This document shows, one piece after another, positions 9,385 to 17,700 of a DNA stretch of 64,000 nucleotides (position 1 is the first letter of the stretch; each line of letters begins with the position of its first letter). Both the position numbers and the translations under genes were made by a program. The notes beneath the pieces were generated by a model. That model saw only the letters and a program-made list of their open reading frames with translations. It had not been told where the DNA came from and did not search any database. This DNA is from Paracoccaceae bacterium (lineage in GTDB: Bacteria; Pseudomonadota; Alphaproteobacteria; Rhodobacterales; Rhodobacteraceae), in assembly GCA_020622085.1 (NCBI GenBank), contig JAHRYM010000002.1, positions 587,987-651,986 of the forward strand, written 5' to 3'.

Positions 9385-10362
9385 ATGTCTTTCCACGTGA
9401 TCCAGCAGGCCCCCGCCCGCCTGAACCGCAGCGAACTGGCCGTTCCCGGCAGCGCGCCGCAAATGTTTGAAAAAGCGGCACAATCCGATGCGGATGTGGT
9501 GTTCCTGGACCTTGAGGACGCGGTGGCGCCCGATGACAAGGCGCAGGCCCGCAAGAACATCATCAAGGCCCTGAACGAGCTCGACTGGGGCAAGAAAACC
9601 ATGTCGCTGCGAATCAACGGGCTCGATACCCACTACATGTATCGCGACGTGGTGGACGTGGTCGAACAGGCCGGCGAGCGGCTGGACCTGATCATGATTC
9701 CGAAGGTCGGCACCGCCGCGGATGTCTATGCCGTGGACATGATGGTGACGCAGATCGAAGACGCGAAGGGCTACAAGAAGCGCATCGGATTTGAACACAT
9801 CATCGAGACCGCGCTGGGGATGCAGAACGTCTCCGAAATCGCCGCGGCGTCGAAGCGGAACGAATCACTGCACTTCGGCGTGGCCGATTACGCGGCCTCG
9901 ACCCGGGCGCGCACGACGATCATCGGCGGCGTGAACCCCGATTATTCGGTCCTGACCGACAAGCTGGAAGACGGCAGCCGCGCCGTCCATTGGGGCGACA
10001 TGTGGCATTATGCGCTGGCGCGGATGGTTGTCGCCGCGCGCGCCAATGGCCTGCGCCCCGTGGACGGGCCGTTCGGCGATTTCTCGGACCCGGACGGATA
10101 TCGCGCGGCGGCCAAGCGCGCGGCGGTCCTGGGCTGCGAGGGCAAATGGGCGATCCACCCCAGCCAGATCGCCCTCGCGAACGAGGTGATGTCGCCGTCC
10201 GAGGCCGAAGTCACGAAGGCCAGGCGCATCCTCGAGGCGATGGAACAGGCCGCCGCCGAAGGCAAGGGCGCGGTATCGCTGGATGGGCGCCTGATCGACT
10301 ATGCTTCGATCCGGCAAGCCGAGGTTCTGGTTGAAAAAGCCAGACAGATTGCCGGAGCCTGA
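9385..10362 (+). CDS. mcl: L-malyl-CoA lyase
   Basis: Mg-dependent CitE/HpcH-type lyase of 325 residues that splits malyl-CoA into acetyl-CoA and glyoxylate, closing the serine cycle. It begins MSFHVIQQAPARLNRSELAVPGS and contains FLDLEDAVAPDD and GVADYAASTRAR. As I remember the sequences, it is much closer to Methylobacterium MclA than to Rhodobacter Mcl1, which starts with an RPNRCQLFGPGS-type motif. The ATG at 9385 is chosen because AAGGAG lies at 9371-9376. It follows the regulator gene and precedes glycerate kinase by 4 bp, so the last two are co-transcribed. Confidence 0.93.
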   Translation: MSFHVIQQAPARLNRSELAVPGSAPQMFEKAAQSDADVVFLDLEDAVAPDDKAQARKNIIKALNELDWGKKTMSLRINGLDTHYMYRDVVDVVEQAGERLDLIMIPKVGTAADVYAVDMMVTQIEDAKGYKKRIGFEHIIETALGMQNVSEIAAASKRNESLHFGVADYAASTRARTTIIGGVNPDYSVLTDKLEDGSRAVHWGDMWHYALARMVVAARANGLRPVDGPFGDFSDPDGYRAAAKRAAVLGCEGKWAIHPSQIALANEVMSPSEAEVTKARRILEAMEQAAAEGKGAVSLDGRLIDYASIRQAEVLVEKARQIAGA

Positions 10363-10366
10363 TCCG

Positions 10367-11632
10367 ATGGGGCTGCGCAGCAAGGCGACCGAACTTTTCG
10401 CCACCGCCTGCCGCGCGGCCGATCCGGCCGAGGCGCTGACGGCGGCGCTCGACAGCCAGCCCCTTCCCCGCCCGGATCCGGGCGGGGAATATCTTGTGGT
10501 GGCTTTGGGAAAGGCCGCCATTCCCATGGCGGAACGGCTGTTGCAGGTTCTGCGCACGCCGTGCCGGGCGCTTGTGATCACAAATTACGAGAACGCCCGT
10601 GACCTGCCCGGCGCGACTGTCCTTGCCGCCGGGCATCCGGTTCCCGACGAGAATGGCGCGCGCGCGGCCATCGCGCTAGAAGACATGCTGACGGGGGCGA
10701 CGGCCGCCGACCGGGTGATCGCGCTGATCTCGGGCGGGGGGTCGGCGCTGGTGCCTGCGCCGGTCGCGGGTCTGTCGCTGGAAGACAAGGCGGCGGTGAA
10801 CCGGCTGCTTCTTTCCAACGGTTTCGAAATTACCGAAATGAACTTTGTCCGCCAGCAATTGTCACGGCTGAAGGGTGGCGGCCTTTTGCGGGCAGCGGCA
10901 CCGGCACCGGTTTCGGCCTATATCCTGTCGGACGTGATCGGAGACGATCTGCGGGTGATCGCCTCGGGGCCGACGGTTGCGCCGATCGGGACGGCAGCCG
11001 AGGCGCGGGCGCTGTTGCAGGACCGGGGCCTTTGGTCGGAGCTTCCCGCCAGCGCGCGCGCGGCGCTGGAGCGGGCGCCCGTATCGACCGAAATACTGCC
11101 TGCCGCACAGAACCTGCTGATCGGATCGAACCGCCAGAGCCTTGATGCCGTTTGCGCCGCCTTCGGGCCGGGCGCCACCATCGTGAACGACCGGCTGGTG
11201 GGCGATGTCGGTGATGCCGCGGCCGAGATCGTTTCGGCAGCGCAAAATGCCGACAGCAAGGATATGCACTGCCTTGTCTTCGGTGGGGAAACCACTGTCA
11301 CGCTGCGGGGCAACGGGCTTGGCGGACGCAATCAGGAACTGGCGCTTCGGGTGGCGATGGCGATGCCGGCCCTCGGGCGCGACTGGGCATTCCTGTCAGG
11401 CGGCACCGATGGCCGCGATGGCCCGACCGATGCGGCGGGTGGGCTGGTCGATGCGGGAACCGTGGCAAGGATCCGCAGGGCAGGCGCCGAGCCGGAGGCA
11501 CTTCTGGCCAATAACGACAGCAACAAGGCCCTGACCCTGGCCGGCGATCTTCTGGTGACAGGCGCCACCGGAACAAACGTGGCCGATGTCCAGATCCTGC
11601 TTCTGGGGAATGGGGCGCCCGGGCCGGCCTGA
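10367..11632 (+). CDS. gck: Glycerate 2-kinase (MOFRL family)
   Basis: Phosphorylates glycerate to 2-phosphoglycerate, which enolase then converts to PEP. The 421-residue protein has the glycerate-kinase N-domain with the glycine-rich loop LISGGGSALVPAP and the C-terminal MOFRL domain with LSGGTDGRDGPTDAAGG. The ATG at 10367 follows the mcl stop by 4 bp; an upstream start inside mcl would add an unlikely extension. This family makes the 2-phospho product, which suits the serine cycle. It faces the glucan synthase gene, whose 3' end lies about 100 bp away. Confidence 0.9.
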   Translation: MGLRSKATELFATACRAADPAEALTAALDSQPLPRPDPGGEYLVVALGKAAIPMAERLLQVLRTPCRALVITNYENARDLPGATVLAAGHPVPDENGARAAIALEDMLTGATAADRVIALISGGGSALVPAPVAGLSLEDKAAVNRLLLSNGFEITEMNFVRQQLSRLKGGGLLRAAAPAPVSAYILSDVIGDDLRVIASGPTVAPIGTAAEARALLQDRGLWSELPASARAALERAPVSTEILPAAQNLLIGSNRQSLDAVCAAFGPGATIVNDRLVGDVGDAAAEIVSAAQNADSKDMHCLVFGGETTVTLRGNGLGGRNQELALRVAMAMPALGRDWAFLSGGTDGRDGPTDAAGGLVDAGTVARIRRAGAEPEALLANNDSNKALTLAGDLLVTGATGTNVADVQILLLGNGAPGPA

Positions 11633-11645
11633 TGCAGGCAGGCCG
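11625..11645. terminator. Possible terminator hairpin at the gck 3' end
   Basis: A 7-bp stem (CGGCCTG / CAGGCCG) with a 7-nt loop covers the gck stop codon and is followed by TCTTC. The T-run is weak. It sits in the gap between two convergent genes. Confidence 0.35.
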
Positions 11646-11729
11646 TCTTCATTGCCGGCCAGCGGCTTCCTTCTGCGGGGCGGCTTTCCCTGCCGTTCCA
11701 GCCCCGCCGATCCCGGTGGTGTCCACGGA

Positions 11730-14700
11730 TTATGCGGCGCCCCCCAGCACCACGGTGACAGCGTGATCTCCCTTGATGAGCGGGATCACCGCGCCCCGGG
11801 ACGTTACCCGCAGACCGGCACCATCCATCTGCGCTAAAACCACGCCATGGCCTGCGCCATCGGGATTGAGGATGGTCACCGCAATTTGCGCCTCTTGCAG
11901 CCGGACCGTCGCCGAAATCTGTGGCCAGGCCTTCGGGATGCAAGGATCAAGGTGCAATTCCTGCCCCGCGCGGGCCAGGCCAAGCAGGCCCTCGACGCCG
12001 GCGCGATACATCCAGGCGGCAGAGCCGGTATACCAGGTCCATCCACCGCGCCCCTCGTGCGGCGCGGTCGAATAGACATCGGCGGCGATGACGTAGGGTT
12101 CGACCTTGTAGCGCTGGATGGCCTCGACCGTGCGGGTATGGTTGACCGGGTTGAGCAGCGAGAACAGCCCCATTGCCCCGTCGCCATCCCGCAGCCCCGC
12201 CAGCGCAAGGACCGCCCACATCGCGGCATGGGTATATTGGCCGCCGTTTTCCCGCAGGCCGGGCGGGTATCCCTTGATATAGCCCGGATCAAGTGGCGAG
12301 CGGTCGAAGGGCGCGGTGAACAGCAGCGAAAGTCCCGGATCGCTGCGGACAAGGTGCTTCACCATCGACTCCATCGCCATCCGCGCCCGCGCCGGATCCC
12401 CGGCCCCCGACAGGACGGACCATGATTGCGCAATGCTGTCGATCCGGCATTCGGTATCGGCGGCGGTGCCAAGGATCGTGCCATCGTCGAAGGTGCCGCG
12501 CCGATACCATTCGCCGTCCCAGCCCTGCGCCTCGATCGCCTGGCGCACCGATGCGGCATGGTTGCGCCAGCGCGCGGCACGAACCGGATCGCGGGCATCC
12601 GCAAGGAGCGCCATCCGGTCGATGGTGGCAATCAGCAGCCAGCCAAGCCAGAGGCTGGTGCCCTTGCCGCCCTCGCCCACGCGGTTCATCCCGTCGTTCC
12701 AGTCGCCGGTGCCGATCAGCGGCATCCCGTTGTCACCTGTCAACAGGATGGCCTGATCCAGCGCCAGCGCGCAGTGTTCGAACACGGTCGCGGTCGTCTC
12801 GGAGATCGAGGGCAGGGAAAAGTCGTCATGTGCCCCGGGCGCAAGTGCAGGCGCGTGGAGGAAGGGAAGGTCTTCGTCGAGAATCCCCTCGTCGCCCGTC
12901 ACGGCGACATACTGGGCGACACAGTAGCCAAGCCAGACCCGGTCATCCGAAATGCGCGTGCGCACGCCCTGCCCCGAATGTGGCAGCCACCAGTGCTGCA
13001 CATCGCCTTCGGGAAACTGCCGGCTGGCCGCGCGCAACAGATGTTCCCGCGTCAGTTCGGGGTGGGCGAAGGCCAGCGCCATGCCATCCTGCAACTGGTC
13101 GCGGAACCCGTAGGCACCACTGGCCTGATAGAACCCCGCCCGGGCCCAGATGCGGCAGGCCAGCGTCTGATACATCAGCCAGCCGTTGAGCAGGATATCG
13201 AACGACCGGTCGGGCGACGTGATCTGGACAGCGCCCAGAACCCGCGACCAATGTTCCTTGACCTCTGCAAGCATCTGGTCAGGATCAAGCGCGCGCATCC
13301 GCTTGACAAGGGCGCTGGCGGCAGAGTCACTTTCGGCCTGACCCAGCAGGAACACCACATCCACCGTATCGCCGGGCCCGAGCGTCACAAGCCGTTGCAG
13401 CGCCGCACAGGAATCAAGACCGGGGCCGGTCCGGCCCGAAAATGCGGCGGCGCGCAACCCACGGGGATCGGAAAGACTGCCACCGACTCCGATGAACTCG
13501 GCCCGGTCGGCGGTGTGGCTCGTGGTTTCCTGCCCAAGGTCGGCAAAAGCGACGCGGCCGGGGAAAGCCATGGCATAGGTGTTTGTGGCAAGGATCGCAC
13601 CGGTCTGGTCCCTGCGCGTCACGATGTAAGGAAGCGAGGCGCCGCGCGACGGGCCCAGCACCCATTCGGCATAGGCAGAGACCGAAAGCCGGCGGTCGGA
13701 AGACCCGGTATTGCGGAGCCGCAGCCGAGTCACCTTGACCGGGGCATCAAGCGGCACGAACTGGACCATCTCAGCCGAAATGTCATTGGCGGAATGATCA
13801 AAGCGCGAATAACCGAAGCCATGCCGCGCGACATGGGTGCCCTGGCCCCGGATCGGCAGGGCGGTCACGGTCCAGACTGCGCCGCTGTCCAGATCGCGCA
13901 GGTAAATCACCTCGCCCGGCGGATCGGCAACCGGGTCGTTCGACCAGGGTGTGATCTGGTTCTCGCGGCTGTTTTCCGACCATACGAAACCGCTTCCCTC
14001 GGCCGAGACCTGGAAACCGAAGGTCGGATTGGCGATGACGTTGATCCATGGCGCGGGCGTTGTCTGGCCGTTGTGGAGCACGGTCACATATTCGCGTCCG
14101 CCATCGGCGAATCCGCCGGTTCCGTTGAAAAATTCCAGATCGTCCGGATCCGGGGCAATTTCGGCCCCGCCTGCTGCCAGGGCGCCCTGCACGGAACCGG
14201 TTTGCGGATCGCGTCTGCGATCGACCGCCCGACCGGTCGGCGCCGGGGGCCGTTGTGCGGCGGTGACCGGCACAGGCCGCGGCTTGCGGGTCAACGACAG
14301 GGTTTCCATCTCGGCGGCAATGTTGCCCCGGCTGGCCACCAGCACGACGCGCGCCACAGACAGCAGCATCGCGCGCGCCTCTTGCGAAATCAGGTCGGCG
14401 CGCAGCACATGGACCGAGCCATGGATCGGCGCATGGATCCCTTCGGGGCGCGCCCGCATTCCAGCAGCGCGCACCGCACTGTCTATGGCGAATTGCAGAT
14501 CCTGCACATAGGAGGACGAGCGGTCGTTCAGGATCACCAGATCGACCGCAAGCTGGCGCATGCCCCAGTATTCATGCGCGCTGAGAACCTGATGCAGTGC
14601 CGCCATGTCCTGGATGTCGTCGATCACCAGAAGGACAATCGGCAGGTCACCCGAGATGCCGCAGGCCCAGAGCGCCGACTGCGGTGCCGCCCCCTCAAGG

Positions 14701-17700
14701 ATTCGTGCCGGTGACGAACGCAGCCGCCCATCGCCACGGATCACCATGCCGCCCAGAGACTGGAAATGTGCGGCCTCGGCATGGGAAATCCCCAGATGGC
14801 GGAGCTGGACCTGCGCCCGTGTCCAGGCCAGCGTGGCCGCGCGGGCATAGGCGGAAGGATCGCGGTGGCGATCCACCAGATCCAGAAGCACCACCGGATC
14901 GGATGCGACCATGGTCCAGAAGGTCACCCGGGTGACGCCACCGGCCGACACCAGAACCCGACGCCGGATCGCAAAGATCGGGTCCAGCACCGTGCCGGTC
15001 GTGCCCGAAAGCGGCGCTTGGGCCATCGCCGCGTCGCGCAGGCTGCGGCCCCGGCCGACAAAGCGGGCGCGGTCCGTCTCGATCTGGATCGGTGCTGTTT
15101 CTTCGCCCTCCACCACCGCGATATGGGCAGCCCAGATTTCGGGGTCATCGGGCGAGCGGCGGCGGCGCGTGGCCACGATCGCGCCCAGCTCGGGGTGGAA
15201 ATCGGTAACGACGAACATCTTCGAAAACGCGGGATGCGCCAGGTCCGATGCTGCGGGCGCAAGCACGAGTTCGCTGTAGGATGTCACCTCGATCTCTCGC
15301 GGTGTCCTGCCGGTGTTGGTCAGGGTCACGCGCCGCGCCTCGGCGTCATCCTCGGCCGACACGACGATTTCGGTCATGGTGCTGAAGCGCGGCATCTGGT
15401 CGGTGAAGGCGGCGTGATATTCGCAAAAGACGGCACGCCTTCGCGCCGACCCGCCCGCCGATGTCCGCTCCTGTGGTTCCGGCGCCGCGACAGGTGCCGC
15501 CGCCGGGGCCGGCTGGATGCCCGCGGTCCAGGCCGCGCCCGTCCGGCAATCGCGCAGGAAGATGAAAGAGCCCAGCGCAGCCTGCGTCGGTTCGGGACGC
15601 CAGCGCGTCACCGCCAGATCGCGCCACTGGCTGGAGCCTTCGCCCATCGGCGTCAGCATGACACCATAGTTGCCGTTCGAAAGCAGATGCGCCGTCGGCA
15701 CCGCGGCCGCCGGGTCTTCAAAGGTCCGCAGGCCCAGGGTTTCGCTGTCCTCGACCGCCGTTGCGGAAACTTCGGTCGCACGCGGCGGTGCGGCGACCAC
15801 ATCGCGCGGTATGCGTTCCTGAAGCAGCAGTTCGACCGCGCGGACCATCGGTTCGGCATGGAACAGATCGCGCAACCGGCCATCGAGAAGGACATTGGCA
15901 ATGGCCGTGATCGTCATGCCCTGGTGATGGGCCATGAAGCTTCGGACGATGGCGTGATCGGAATTCGCCGGCACACGAGACGCCGTATAGTCCATTGCCT
16001 CGTAGAAACCGTATCGCCCTTCGGCACCCAGTTCCGCCATCCGGGCATAGTTTCGCGCCGCCGCGGCCGGATCGATCATCGCGGCAAGCCCCGAGGCATA
16101 GGGGGCTATCACACGGTTCTCGCTCAGCCCGCGTTTCAGGCCAAGGCCGGGAACGCCGAAGTTCGAATACTGGTAGGTCATTTCCAGATCGCGCGCGTTG
16201 TAGGCCGATTCCGATACCCCCCAGGGAATGCCCAGTGCATCGCCATAGGCGATCTGCCGCGCCACCACGAGACGGTTGGTCTGGTTGAGGATGGAACCTT
16301 CGGGCGCGCGCAGGACGATCGACGGCATCAGGTATTCGAACATGCTGCCCGACCAGGAAATCAGCACGGCACCGCTTCCCATCGGAGTTGCGCCCCGGCC
16401 CAGCCGGAACCAGTGCCGCGTCGGGACATCTCCCTTTGCAATCGAGAACAGGCTGGCAAGGCGCGCTTCGGATGCCAGCAGGTCGTAGCAATTGGTATCG
16501 GGCCGGTTCGTTGCCACCGAGAATCCGATCGACAGCAGCTTCTTTTCCGGGTCGAGCAGAAAGCCGAAATCCATGTCGGTGGCGAAGTTGCGCGCCGTTT
16601 CCTCAAGCTCGCCAAGCAGGCCGGGACCAAGGGGGGCGGCAAGGTCGTCAAGGTGGTCGGCAAGGCATTGACGGGCCGCCGCCGTCCAGGCGGAAAGCGT
16701 GGGGGCCGTGTCCTCGATGGCCCGGGCCTGCGCGTGAAGGCCCGACAGTTCCTCGATCAGGCCTTCAAGTGGCGTATCCTTGATCTTCGTGATCAGCCGG
16801 TCGATGGCGAGAGCGATCCCAGCAACGGAAACACCGGAAGCCGCGGCGGCCGTCGCAGCGGCGGATGCAAGCGAAAGTGCATCGCCTGCGGCCTGCCGCG
16901 CCCGTTCTTCCAGGGGCCCGTTGTGCCACCAGTCACGACAGGCTTGTGCGACGGCGATCAGGTGGCCTGCCAGATTGCCGCTATCAACCGAAGAGACATA
17001 GGCGGGCTCAAGAACATGCAGGTCGCGGGTGTCATACCAGTTGTAGAGATGGCCGTGATAGCGCGGCATGCGCAACATCGTATCCAGCGTGTCGCGCAAG
17101 CGTTGCGCGGCGGCTCTCCGGCCGATCCAGCCCATGTCGCAGGCCACGACTGTCGACATCAGATACAAACCGATGTTGGTGGGCGAGGTCCGCCGGGCGA
17201 TTACCGGCTGCGGCGTTTCCTGGAAGTTGTCGGGCGGCAGGAAGTTGTCTTCCTCGGTGACGAAGGTTTCAAAGTAATGCCATGTTCGCCGGGCCACGAG
17301 GCGCAGCCTGCGTTCATCCTCGGGCAGGAGCGCGGGCGCATGCCGTGCCGGGCGGATCTGGCTGATGTTGCGGGCGATGGCGGGGGCAAGGAACCAGGCC
17401 ACGGCAAAGGGCGCAAGCAGCGGCGCAAGCTGCGGCCGGACCAGGGCGGCGATCGCGCAGGAGCCCAGGCCCAGCGCCACGCCCGGCGCCATCCGGCGCC
17501 AGGATCCGGCCAGCGTGGGCAGGGCGCCGCGCCCCGCGTGTTCCGCCGTCACCCACTCCAGAAGATCGCGCCGCGAGCCGAACAGCCGCCAGATCGTCCG
17601 GCCGATCGCATCAAGCATCAGTGCCGCCTGATCGGCAAGAAAGACCAGGAGCAGCGCAATCTGCGAAAGCGCCGCCGCAACTTCGTGGCCAAGGGTTGCC

